From positions 1 through 12,215 of the forward strand of contig CALFBU010000161.1 of the NCBI GenBank assembly GCA_937951455.1: a DNA stretch of 12,215 nt, written 5' to 3'. This document shows, piece by piece, positions 1 through 7,111 of this stretch. The position numbers and the translations under genes are program-made. Every line of letters begins with the position of its first letter. Position 1 is the stretch's first letter. The notes under the pieces were generated by a model. It did not search any database and was not told the DNA's origin. It saw only the letters and a list, made by a program, of their open reading frames with translations. This DNA is from an uncultured Rhizobiaceae group bacterium. Its GTDB lineage: Bacteria; Pseudomonadota; Alphaproteobacteria; Rhizobiales; Rhizobiaceae.

Positions 1-678
1 CATCGGCAGTTGAAGACCCGACCATTCACCCATTTGCCGCGCATAAGTGCCACCTGCATTGACAACATGTTCACATGTGATGGTGCCTTTTTCAGTGTCA
101 ACTAGCCACTCGCCATTTGAGGCTTGCGTAATATTGGTAACGCGGCAACGTCTAATGATTTGTGCACCAAGTTGGCGTGCACCAATTGCCATTGCATTGG
201 TTGGACCAGACGGATCAACATGGCCATCATCGGGTGTATGAAGCGCACCTAAAACACCATCCAGGTTATAAAACGGATGAAGCTCTTTGACACGTTCCGG
301 ACCTACTAATTCAATATTAAATCCTAACGCGCGACCTACAGAAAGCGTATGTCTAAGCCAATCCATTTCATCTTCAGTGTAAGCCAACCGAAACGACCCA
401 CATCCGTGCCAGGTTGATGACTGTCCCGTCTCTTTTTCAAGAATTTTGGAATAAAGATCGATGTTATAATCTACACATTTACCCAAACCAAATGAACTGG
501 TCGAATGTGTGATTTGCCCTGCTGCGTGCCATGTACTCCCACTCGTTAATTCTGCTTTTTCGAGAAGCACAATATCAGTCCAGCCTTCATGCGCCAAATG
601 GTAGGCAATACCGCAACCCATGATGCCGCCACCAATAATAACAACTCGAGCTTGTGTAGGAAATTTCTTTTCGATCAC
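1..678 (-). CDS. Dimethylglycine/sarcosine dehydrogenase-like FAD oxidoreductase, N-terminal part (cut by window edge)
   Basis: Reverse-strand reading gives 226 residues with no stop, running off the left edge, so only the N-terminal FAD/DAO part is visible. A Rossmann dinucleotide motif GGGIMG (G16, G18, G21) is followed by an acidic residue, E40, at the ribose position. Then comes ELTSGSTWHAAG; its H51 matches the histidine that holds FAD covalently in dimethylglycine and sarcosine dehydrogenases. DDGHVDPSG further on is also typical of that family. Such enzymes oxidatively remove N-methyl groups from secondary or tertiary amino acids. Whether a C-terminal GcvT-like folate domain follows cannot be seen. 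The start is taken as GTG at 678-676, preceded by AAGAAAGAG at about 7 nt; an in-frame TTG lies further up, and a stop about 55 nt upstream limits the choice. It is divergent from the regulator at 742. Family is fairly sure, substrate is not. Confidence 0.85.
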   Translation of the reverse strand, partial: MIEKKFPTQARVVIIGGGIMGCGIAYHLAHEGWTDIVLLEKAELTSGSTWHAAGQITHSTSSFGLGKCVDYNIDLYSKILEKETGQSSTWHGCGSFRLAYTEDEMDWLRHTLSVGRALGFNIELVGPERVKELHPFYNLDGVLGALHTPDDGHVDPSGPTNAMAIGARQLGAQIIRRCRVTNITQASNGEWLVDTEKGTITCEHVVNAGGTYARQMGEWSGLQLPM

Positions 679-741
679 AGCAAATCTCTTTCTTAAAATT
701 ATGCTCGACAAAATAATCGTATAAATGTACCATAGTCAACT
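679..741. promoter_or_regulatory. Divergent intergenic region between the DMGDH-like gene and the RpiR regulator
   Basis: These 63 bp must hold the promoters of both divergent genes. On the plus strand a TATAAAT at 720-726 is a plausible -10 box for the regulator, but no convincing -35 is visible 17 bp upstream. If used, transcription would start near 733, leaving a leader of only about 9 nt. No Shine-Dalgarno sequence precedes the ATG at 742. The region is strongly AT-rich. The promoter call is inferred from spacing only. Confidence 0.45.
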
Positions 742-744
742 ATG
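731..744. promoter_or_regulatory. Palindrome overlapping the regulator start codon; candidate operator
   Basis: CATAGT-CA-ACTATG is a perfect 6-bp inverted repeat with a 2-bp centre, and its right arm contains the ATG start of the RpiR-family gene (742-744). It lies just downstream of the possible -10 at 720-726, where a bound dimer could block transcription of the regulator. Autoregulation by the neighbouring MurR/RpiR protein is an inference. I found no second full copy in the other gaps of the window. Confidence 0.4.
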
Positions 745-1626
745 AATCAAACAAATGTATCATCTTTGGTCTTATCGCGTCTTGCAGACGAGTTAAGCGA
801 ACTCACTCCTGAGGCTCGTAAAGCGGCAATTTACGTTCTGGAAAACCCCCGCGATGTTGGGGTTTCGACGGTTCGGGAAATCGCTGAGGCCGCCAATGTT
901 AAACCCAACACAGTTGTACGGATGGCACGCCAGGTCGGGTTTGAAGGCTATGAAGATTTCAGAGAACCTTTCAGAGAAGCCATTCGAAGCGGCAGCGTGG
1001 ATTTTCCTGATCGCGCTCGATGGCTCCAAGACATCAGAAAAACCGGCGACCTTGGCGGCCTTTATGCTGATATGGTTCAAGGCACGATTTCAAATATTGA
1101 AAATACGTTTGCAAATACGTCAGCTGAACAACTGGAAGCCGCAGCAAAAGTCATTTGGAATTCTAACAATGTCTATACGCTAGGCGTTGGTGTAAATCAT
1201 TCCAACGCGAAAAATTTCGTTTATCTTGCATCTACCGGCATGGTGCAATTTCATGCAATTCCACATGCGGGCTCAACCCCAACAGACGATCTGACTTATG
1301 CGGACAATAAAGATGTTTTGATCGCGATCACTTGCAAGCCCTATCGTAGAGAAGTGGTAGAAGCAGTAGAGATTGCAAAATCACAAGGCCTTACGATTGT
1401 TGCAATATCAGATAGTCCAGCTAGTCCGATTATCAGACAGGCGGATCACGGTTTTCTGGTTGCAACTGATACGCCACAATTTTTTCCCTCCTCAGTTGCC
1501 ACAATTGCACTATTGGAAACGCTCTTATCTTTTGTAGTAGCACATGCAAGCGACGCAATCGTGACGCGGGTTGAAAAGTTTCACGGACGTCGACGTGCTT
1601 TAGGAATGTATGAGGCGGAGGACTAA
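742..1626 (+). CDS. MurR/RpiR family transcriptional regulator (HTH + SIS domain)
   Basis: A 294-residue protein of usual length for MurR/RpiR regulators. Residues about 5-80 form the N-terminal HTH_6 domain, with LTPEARKAAIYVLENP and the recognition-helix region STVREIAEAANVKPNTVVR (about 42-60). Residues about 130-265 form a SIS domain, with VYTLGVGVNHSNAKNF and GLTIVAISDSPASPIIRQADH. The loop that in sugar-phosphate SIS domains usually reads S-x-S-G-x-T-x-E is here ITCKPYRREV (about 196-205), so the ligand may not be a phosphosugar. It is the first gene of the plus-strand operon and its stop overlaps the next start by 1 nt (TAATG), so it probably controls this cluster and perhaps the divergent DMGDH-like gene. 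The ATG at 742 has no evident ribosome binding site. Confidence 0.93.
   Translation: MNQTNVSSLVLSRLADELSELTPEARKAAIYVLENPRDVGVSTVREIAEAANVKPNTVVRMARQVGFEGYEDFREPFREAIRSGSVDFPDRARWLQDIRKTGDLGGLYADMVQGTISNIENTFANTSAEQLEAAAKVIWNSNNVYTLGVGVNHSNAKNFVYLASTGMVQFHAIPHAGSTPTDDLTYADNKDVLIAITCKPYRREVVEAVEIAKSQGLTIVAISDSPASPIIRQADHGFLVATDTPQFFPSSVATIALLETLLSFVVAHASDAIVTRVEKFHGRRRALGMYEAED
1617..1622 (+). promoter_or_regulatory. Strong ribosome binding site for Rieske oxygenase A
   Basis: GGAGGA lies in the last codons of the RpiR gene, 3 nt before the ATG at 1626. With the TAATG stop/start overlap it supports the start of Rieske oxygenase A and suggests translational coupling to the regulator. Confidence 0.7.
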
Positions 1627-2705
1627 TGACAAAACCAATTCATTCATTAGCAGCAAATTACTATACTGACCCGCAGATTTTTAAAATCGAGCAGGACGGA
1701 CTTTTGGCCAAGACTTGGCAGTTTGGTTGCCATACCTCTGAACTTGCAGAAGTGGGAAGTTACGCAACATTCAAAATCGCTGGTGAAAGCCTTTTCGCCA
1801 TTCGTGGGCGAGATAATCAAATCCGTGTGTTCTATAATGTCTGCCAACATCGAGCTCATCAGCTTGTTAGCGGAACTGGCAAATCCAGTGTCGTAGTCTG
1901 CCCTTATCACGCCTGGACTTACGAATTAACAGGCGAGCTTCGCTCAGGTCCAAATATTAAATCCGTGGAAGGGTTTGATAAATCATCAATTTGCCTAACT
2001 GAAGTGAAGTGCGAAGCTTTCCTTGGCTTTCTTTTCGTCAACCTTGACCCCAATGCCAAGCCGATGGAAGACTGGTTCCCTAAGGCACGCTCGGAACTGG
2101 AAGAATGGGTTCCAAACTGGGCAGAACTGAAACCGCTTGAATGGGTGGAGATTCCGGAAAACTGCAATTGGAAAGTCTCCGTCGAGAATTATTCAGAGTG
2201 CTACCACTGCTCACTCAATCATCCCACTTTTGCCAATGGTGTTGTAAAGCCCGAAACCTATGACATTCAACCACAAGGCATGTGTTTGCGCCACACGACC
2301 GAATGTCAAAGCCTGGAAAGCATGACTTATGATATTCAATCTGGAATGCAGCACCATGATGAATATTCCAGTTGGTTTCTATGGCCAATGTTTTCGTTTC
2401 AAGTTTATCCAGGCAATGTGCTCAATACTTATCACTGGCGTGCTTTGGATGCAGACCATGTCGTTGTCTGGCGCGGTTGGTACTCTGTGAATGGCGAGGA
2501 GAGTGAAATCGTTCGGCAATTGGCTATTCAAGACCGTGAGACCACAGTCGAGGAAGACATACATCTGGTTGAATCAGTTCAACGTGGCCTCAGTTCACGT
2601 GGCTATAAACCAGGCCCTCTCGTATTAGACCCAAACTGCGGTGTAAACTCAGAGCACCCGGTAATGCACCTGCAAAAATGGATGAAAGAAGCAATTGATG
2701 GTTGA
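1626..2705 (+). CDS. Rieske non-heme iron oxygenase alpha subunit A (CntA/GbcA/Stc2-like)
   Basis: A complete 359-residue oxygenase component. The Rieske [2Fe-2S] ligands are C73 and H75 (NVCQHRAH) and C92 and H95 (CPYHAW), with the usual 17-residue step. The catalytic domain has NWKVSVENYSECYHCSLNHP: H194 and H199 bind the mononuclear iron, and E191 sits at the bridging position filled by Asp in classic aromatic dioxygenases. D311 in VEEDIHLVESVQRGL is the likely third iron ligand. The tail EDxxLVESVQRGLxSxGYxxGPL is typical of the carnitine, glycine betaine and stachydrine demethylase group. The likely reaction is O2-dependent monooxygenation or N-demethylation using electrons from a separate reductase, which is not in the window. 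It overlaps the aldehyde dehydrogenase start by 8 nt. Family is sure, substrate unknown. Confidence 0.93.
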   Translation: MTKPIHSLAANYYTDPQIFKIEQDGLLAKTWQFGCHTSELAEVGSYATFKIAGESLFAIRGRDNQIRVFYNVCQHRAHQLVSGTGKSSVVVCPYHAWTYELTGELRSGPNIKSVEGFDKSSICLTEVKCEAFLGFLFVNLDPNAKPMEDWFPKARSELEEWVPNWAELKPLEWVEIPENCNWKVSVENYSECYHCSLNHPTFANGVVKPETYDIQPQGMCLRHTTECQSLESMTYDIQSGMQHHDEYSSWFLWPMFSFQVYPGNVLNTYHWRALDADHVVVWRGWYSVNGEESEIVRQLAIQDRETTVEEDIHLVESVQRGLSSRGYKPGPLVLDPNCGVNSEHPVMHLQKWMKEAIDG

Positions 2706-4152
2706 CTTAAAATCGTATTGGCAAAATTATATTGACGGGCAATGGGTTGATGGTGGTGCTGGACGCATAGACATTATCAATCCCGCAACAGGGGAAAAAC
2801 TGGCAGAACATGCCTTAGCCAATGCAGTTGATGTTGATAAAGCTGTACAAGCAGCAAAGCGTGTTCACCTTTCTGGCGTCTTGTCAGACCTGCGCCCGGT
2901 AGAACGCGGCCGCATGGTTATCGCCATGGGCAAATATCTTCTGGATCACATCGATCAAATCGCTCCAATTTTAACGCTTGAGCAGGGCAAACCCCTGTGG
3001 GAATCACGCATAGAAATCGAGGGTGCAGCACGATATTTTGAATATTACGGCAATCAGGCTGAAACCGTTGAGGGACGCTCTATCCCCTTGGGGTCTGGTT
3101 ATTTTGATTTTACAACATACGAACCCTTTGGTGTTTCAGCACAAATAATTCCTTGGAATTATCCTGTAGAAATGACGGCCCGTTCATTATCTGCAGCGCT
3201 TGCAACTGGTAATACCATCGTGATCAAGACGCCTGAAATGACACCTATTACCAATGCCTGGTTTGCCTATGCTGCAGAAGCGGTTGGCCTTCCCAAAGGC
3301 GCAGTCAATATTTTGTGCGGCCTAGGCCATGAAGCAGGCGCAGCGCTTTCATCTCATCGCGATGTGAATCAAATCGTATTTACAGGCTCAGTTCCAACAG
3401 GCATCGCAATTGCTTCGGCTGCCGCAAAAAACGTTGTTCCATGTGTTTTGGAACTGGGTGGCAAATCTGCTGCCATTGTACATGATGACGCTGACTTGGA
3501 GGCATTTGAAAATGATGTCCGTTGGGGCATTTATTTTAATGCTGGGCAAGTCTGTTCCGCCATGTCACGTGTGATCGTCAACGAAACCATCCATGATGAT
3601 TTGGTTGAGCGTATCAGCAGAATGGCCAAAAGTTTAAAAGTTGGGCCAGGGATCGAACTCCAGGAATTTGGTGCCAATATGGGTGCCATGGTCTCCGAAG
3701 GACAACGCGACCGCGCAGCTGATATGATTACGGAAGCTGTATCACAAGGCGCGAAAGTAGAAGCAGGTGGCCGCAAACTAAACACGCCAGGTGCATTTCT
3801 CGAACCTACAGTTTTAAGCAATATCACCCCAGATATGACAATTGCAAATGAAGAAGTGTTTGGCCCTGTATTGTCAGTCTTAAAGTTTGACAGTGATGAA
3901 GAAGCAATCAGAATTGCAAATGGAACACCCTATGGACTTGTTGGAGGCGTGTTCACAAAAGATATCGATAAAGCAACCAAAGCAGCCCAAAAAATTCGAG
4001 CAGGCCAGGTCTTCATTAATGAATGGTATGCAGGCGGCGTAGAGACTCCATTTGGAGGCTACGGCAAATCAGGCTACGGCCGTGAAAAAGGTCGCGAAGC
4101 ACTCTGGAACTATGTGCAGACCAAAAATGTTGCAATTAAACTCAAAGGATAA
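2698..4152 (+). CDS. NAD(P)-dependent aldehyde dehydrogenase
   Basis: A 484-residue ALDH-superfamily enzyme of normal length. It shows IIPWNYP, the cofactor-binding lysine in IVIKTPE, FTGSVPTG, the general-base glutamate E252 in ELGGK and the catalytic C286 in GQVCSAMSR, with the canonical 34-residue spacing. EEVFGPVLSV and the C-terminal GGYGKSGYGREKG are also present. It oxidises an aldehyde to a carboxylate; betaine-aldehyde-type dehydrogenases are the general look, but the substrate cannot be read from sequence. In this operon it may act on an aldehyde made by the preceding Rieske enzyme. The ATG at 2698 is preferred over the TTG at 2695; it overlaps the upstream gene in ATGGTTGA, suggesting coupled translation. 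The next gene starts 3 nt after its stop. Confidence 0.94.
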   Translation: MVDLKSYWQNYIDGQWVDGGAGRIDIINPATGEKLAEHALANAVDVDKAVQAAKRVHLSGVLSDLRPVERGRMVIAMGKYLLDHIDQIAPILTLEQGKPLWESRIEIEGAARYFEYYGNQAETVEGRSIPLGSGYFDFTTYEPFGVSAQIIPWNYPVEMTARSLSAALATGNTIVIKTPEMTPITNAWFAYAAEAVGLPKGAVNILCGLGHEAGAALSSHRDVNQIVFTGSVPTGIAIASAAAKNVVPCVLELGGKSAAIVHDDADLEAFENDVRWGIYFNAGQVCSAMSRVIVNETIHDDLVERISRMAKSLKVGPGIELQEFGANMGAMVSEGQRDRAADMITEAVSQGAKVEAGGRKLNTPGAFLEPTVLSNITPDMTIANEEVFGPVLSVLKFDSDEEAIRIANGTPYGLVGGVFTKDIDKATKAAQKIRAGQVFINEWYAGGVETPFGGYGKSGYGREKGREALWNYVQTKNVAIKLKG

Positions 4153-4155
4153 ATC

Positions 4156-4542
4156 ATGAGCAGTTTTGACGAAGATCTTTTTCTTAAAGGACTAGAACAA
4201 AGAAAATCGACTTTGGGTGCAGAATACGTTGAAAAAAACCTTGCAGCTGCTGATGATTTTACGCGTCCATTTCAGGAAGCAATGACTGCCTGGTGCTGGG
4301 GATTTGGATGGGGCGATGATGTCATTGATGCAAAAACAAGATCCATGATGAACCTATCGATGATTGGGGCACTTGGTAAAATGAATGAATGGGAGATTCA
4401 TTGTCGTGGCGCTATTACCAATGGCGTCTCAAAAGAAGAGGTCAGAGCTATTATCCATGTCATCGCGATTTATTGCGGTGTACCGCAGGGTCTTGAATGT
4501 TTCCGCGTTGCAAAAAAGGTTTACGATTCATTGGAAGAGTGA
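4156..4542 (+). CDS. Carboxymuconolactone decarboxylase (CMD) family protein
   Basis: A 128-residue all-helical protein with the CMD-domain signature over its central and C-terminal parts: AKTRSMMNLSMIGALGK, then NEWEIHCRGAITNGVSKEEVRAIIHVIAIYCGVPQGLE. The AhpD-type CxxC pair is absent from the active-site helix, so it resembles the decarboxylase/isomerase branch rather than a peroxidase. True family members act on carboxymuconolactone in protocatechuate breakdown, but many operon-embedded homologues have no known substrate. AAAGGA sits 6 nt before the ATG, and the gene follows the aldehyde dehydrogenase at 3 nt, so it belongs to the same transcript. Fold is well supported, role is not. Confidence 0.88.
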   Translation: MSSFDEDLFLKGLEQRKSTLGAEYVEKNLAAADDFTRPFQEAMTAWCWGFGWGDDVIDAKTRSMMNLSMIGALGKMNEWEIHCRGAITNGVSKEEVRAIIHVIAIYCGVPQGLECFRVAKKVYDSLEE

Positions 4543-4721
4543 TTTTTTTGTAGATTCAAAAAATCGAACGGAAGTACTTTTTTTTGCAACCCTGCAACCA
4601 CCAAAAATGAAACCAGTTAGATTAGTTTCAATCAGCGATTAAGAAAATTGGCTTTGTTTGAAATAACCCCTTGCGTGACACTCTGATATGAGGTGACATT
4701 GAGGGACAATTTTGGAATTGC
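4543..4721. other. Intergenic gap with imperfect hairpins and a direct repeat
   Basis: These 179 bp separate the CMD-like gene from the flavoprotein gene. An AT-only hairpin at 4541-4565 (GATTTTTTTG / CAAAAAATC, loop TAGATT) overlaps the CMD stop, and a run of eight T follows at about 4578-4585. A second small inverted repeat, TGAAAC...GTTTCA, spans 4608-4630. GTGACA occurs twice, at 4675-4680 and 4693-4698, 18 bp from start to start. A weak TTGAAA at 4658-4663 could be a -35 element. I see no convincing GC-rich terminator or strong promoter and no small gene. Confidence 0.4.
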
Positions 4722-5960
4722 ATGATTATGGAAATCGAAAAAACTCACACGCTTATTGTTGGATGCGGTCAGGCTGGTCTTGCGATGAGTGAGCACTTGA
4801 GCAACCACGGCGTTGATCATTTGGTCGTGGAAAAAAATAGAATTGCTGAACGGTGGCGTACAGCCAGATGGAATTCACTGGTTGCCAATGGCCCTGCATG
4901 GCATGACAGATTTCCTACAAGAGAGTTTTCAAAAACCGGACCAGACGGATTTCCCGGCAAGGATGAAGTGGTCGAATATTTTGAAGCATTTGCTGAACAA
5001 GTCAAAGCGCCTGTTCGATGTGGCGTTGAGGTATTGTCAGCAGAAAAAAATGCTGAAGGAAACGGCTTTAACGTCCAAACAAGTGAAGGCCTTATCGAAG
5101 CAAAAAATATAGTGGCTGCAACAGGACCGTTTCAAGTGCCCGTCATTCCACCGGTTGTGCCTAACACAGCCAACCTTTCACAGATACATTCAACCGACTA
5201 CAAACACCCTGAACAACTGGCAGAAGGTGCTGTTCTGGTTGTGGGAGCAGGATCATCGGGCTCGCAAATTGCGGATGAACTTTCGCGTTCAGGCCGAAAG
5301 GTTTATTTATCAGTTGGCGCTCATGATCGTCCACCTCGCAGTTACCGCGGCAAGGATTTTGTCTGGTGGCTTGGTGTGCTTGGCAAATGGCAAATGAAAA
5401 CGCCGCCTGCCGGTCGTGAGCACGTAACCATTGCTGTCAGCGGCGCATATGGTGGCAACACTGTTGATTTTCGAAAATTTGCGTCACGCGGCATAAACCT
5501 GCTAGGCATGACAAAAGAATTTAAAGACGGCAAACTCTCCTTCGCACCAGACCTGGCAGAAAATATCAGGGAAGGCGATGCCAATTATCTTTCACTCCTT
5601 TATGAAGCCGATGCATATCTGGCAGCGAACGGTATTGATTTGCCACCAGAAGAAGAGGCTAAAATTATCGATCCGGATCCTGAAGCAATGATAAATCCGA
5701 CACTGGAACTCAATCTTGTAGAAGCAGGCATTACGACCATTATTTGGGCGACCGGATTTGTGCAGGATTTCAATTGGCTCAAGGTCGATACTTTTGATGA
5801 GAGTGGCAAACCAAATCATTATAAAGGGGTCGCCAAAGAGCCAGGCATATATTTCCTAGGCCTGCCATGGTTATCCATGAGAGGCTCGTCTTTTATTTGG
5901 GGCGTTTGGGAAGATGCCAAATATTTGGCAAGCCACATCGCGAAACAGGAAATGGAATGA
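4722..5960 (+). CDS. Flavin-containing monooxygenase-like NAD(P)/FAD oxidoreductase
   Basis: A 412-residue two-dinucleotide-domain flavoprotein. The FAD site is TLIVGCGQAG (G14, G16, G19), followed by VVEKNRIAERWRTARWNSL. The NADPH site is VLVVGAGSSGSQIA (G175, G177, G180). Between them IHSTDYKHPEQL resembles the core of the flavin monooxygenase fingerprint, and IIWATGFVQDFNWL matches the conserved ATG motif near the C-terminus. Related proteins (CzcO/FMO-like) oxygenate N or S atoms or carbonyls; the exact activity here is unknown. A reductase role for the Rieske proteins is unlikely because there is no [2Fe-2S] ferredoxin domain. It probably opens a two-gene unit with the amidohydrolase, sharing ATGA. 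The start could be ATG 4722 or 4728; GGA at 4714-4716 fits 4722 better. Confidence 0.85.
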   Translation: MIMEIEKTHTLIVGCGQAGLAMSEHLSNHGVDHLVVEKNRIAERWRTARWNSLVANGPAWHDRFPTREFSKTGPDGFPGKDEVVEYFEAFAEQVKAPVRCGVEVLSAEKNAEGNGFNVQTSEGLIEAKNIVAATGPFQVPVIPPVVPNTANLSQIHSTDYKHPEQLAEGAVLVVGAGSSGSQIADELSRSGRKVYLSVGAHDRPPRSYRGKDFVWWLGVLGKWQMKTPPAGREHVTIAVSGAYGGNTVDFRKFASRGINLLGMTKEFKDGKLSFAPDLAENIREGDANYLSLLYEADAYLAANGIDLPPEEEAKIIDPDPEAMINPTLELNLVEAGITTIIWATGFVQDFNWLKVDTFDESGKPNHYKGVAKEPGIYFLGLPWLSMRGSSFIWGVWEDAKYLASHIAKQEME

Positions 5961-7111
5961 ACACCCAAACCATCCTTCGTGAGTTAATAAAATTCCCAAC
6001 GATAAGCGCAGACCCGAATCGGGACTTGATCGACTACTGTGCTGATCTTTTGAAAAATGCTGGCGCTGACGTTACCATCATCGAAGATGAGAGCGGGAAG
6101 AAAGCAAATTTATACGCGACGATTGGGCCTGCAGGATTACCCGGCGTTTTACTTTCAGGGCATACAGATGTTGTCCCCGTTGAAGGACAACAATGGAGTG
6201 TCCCCCCTTTTGAAATGACAGAGGATGATGGAAAGCTGTTTGGGCGTGGCACAACAGACATGAAAGGGTTTGTCGCAAGCGCCTTGTCCATCGCGCTTGA
6301 GGCTTCAAAAAAAGAACTAAAAACACCGCTGCATCTGGCTCTTTCCTATGATGAGGAAATCGGCTGCGTTGGTGTGCGTTCAATGATCGAGATGTTATCT
6401 GAAGCTCCCTTCAGGCCGCAATTTTGCATCGTCGGTGAACCAACATCAATGTCTGTGGCAACTGGCCATAAAGGCAAGACAGCATGCAAAGTGACTTGCC
6501 AAGGTCGTGAAGCCCATTCCGCACTCGCGCCAACCGCGTTAAACGCCATTCATCTGGTGTGCGATATGATTTCCTTTATCAGAAATTTGCAAACTGAAAT
6601 TGCGCAATCTTTCACTCACGACCAAGATTATGACATCCCCTACACCACTTTGCACGTTGGCAAAATCGAGGGCGGGGTGGCGCTTAATATTGTGCCCAAC
6701 CAATCTTCTTTCATGTTTGAAATCAGAAATTTGATCGAGGACAATCCTGAAATGCTGCTCGAAAAAATCAAGGTTCATGCAGAACAAGTACTCGAGCCGA
6801 TCAAAACAAGTTTTCCAGAGGCAGCAATCGATTTCACGGTTACAAATACCTATCCCCCTTTAAGCACCGCAAAGGATGCTGAAGTGGTAAGCTTCGTCAA
6901 ATCCCTTACCGGCTCCAACGCAACGATTAAAGTTGCCTTCGGTACAGAGGGAGGCTTGTTTTCTTCTGAATTAGGAATTCCCACAGTCGTTTGCGGACCA
7001 GGCTCGATGGCTCAAGGGCATAAACCCGATGAATTCATCAGCATCGAACAATTGGACAAATGCGACGCGATGTTGGATGCCTTGCTGGAAAGATTGATTT
7101 CAGGAATTTAG
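5957..7111 (+). CDS. ArgE-like M20 family deacetylase/amidohydrolase
   Basis: A 384-residue M20 metallopeptidase-family enzyme resembling acetylornithine deacetylase. All expected metal and catalytic residues are present: H69 and D71 in SGHTDVVPVEG, bridging D101 in GRGTTDMKG, E133/E134 in SYDEEIGCVGV, E161 in IVGEPT and H355 in MAQGHKPDEF. H187 in GREAHSA lies in the dimerisation domain. It hydrolyses an N-acyl amide bond in a zinc- or cobalt-dependent way. No arginine biosynthesis gene is nearby, so it more likely cleaves an N-acyl or N-formyl pathway intermediate than acetylornithine; that is inference. The start is ATG 5957, overlapping the flavoprotein stop by 4 nt (ATGA), with AGGA 6 nt upstream. 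A 30-residue longer reading from 5867 lies inside the upstream gene and is rejected. Confidence 0.9.
   Translation: MNTQTILRELIKFPTISADPNRDLIDYCADLLKNAGADVTIIEDESGKKANLYATIGPAGLPGVLLSGHTDVVPVEGQQWSVPPFEMTEDDGKLFGRGTTDMKGFVASALSIALEASKKELKTPLHLALSYDEEIGCVGVRSMIEMLSEAPFRPQFCIVGEPTSMSVATGHKGKTACKVTCQGREAHSALAPTALNAIHLVCDMISFIRNLQTEIAQSFTHDQDYDIPYTTLHVGKIEGGVALNIVPNQSSFMFEIRNLIEDNPEMLLEKIKVHAEQVLEPIKTSFPEAAIDFTVTNTYPPLSTAKDAEVVSFVKSLTGSNATIKVAFGTEGGLFSSELGIPTVVCGPGSMAQGHKPDEFISIEQLDKCDAMLDALLERLISGI

Noticed and set aside
47..241. Plus-strand small open frame near the left edge
   Set aside because: It is antisense to the DMGDH-like gene, whose reverse-strand reading is continuous and has clear family motifs.
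4541..4585. Intrinsic terminator after the CMD-like gene
   Set aside because: The stem is almost only A-T pairs, overlaps the stop codon, and the T-run follows a different sequence rather than the stem directly. Too weak to call.
5867..5956. A 30-residue N-terminal extension of the ArgE-like gene
   Set aside because: It overlaps the end of the flavoprotein gene in another frame. The ATG at 5957 has AGGA 6 nt upstream and gives the normal family N-terminus.
4722..5960. Reading the flavoprotein as the missing Rieske reductase
   Set aside because: It has FMO-like FAD and NADPH sites but no [2Fe-2S] cysteine set and no ferredoxin-NADP reductase fold motifs.
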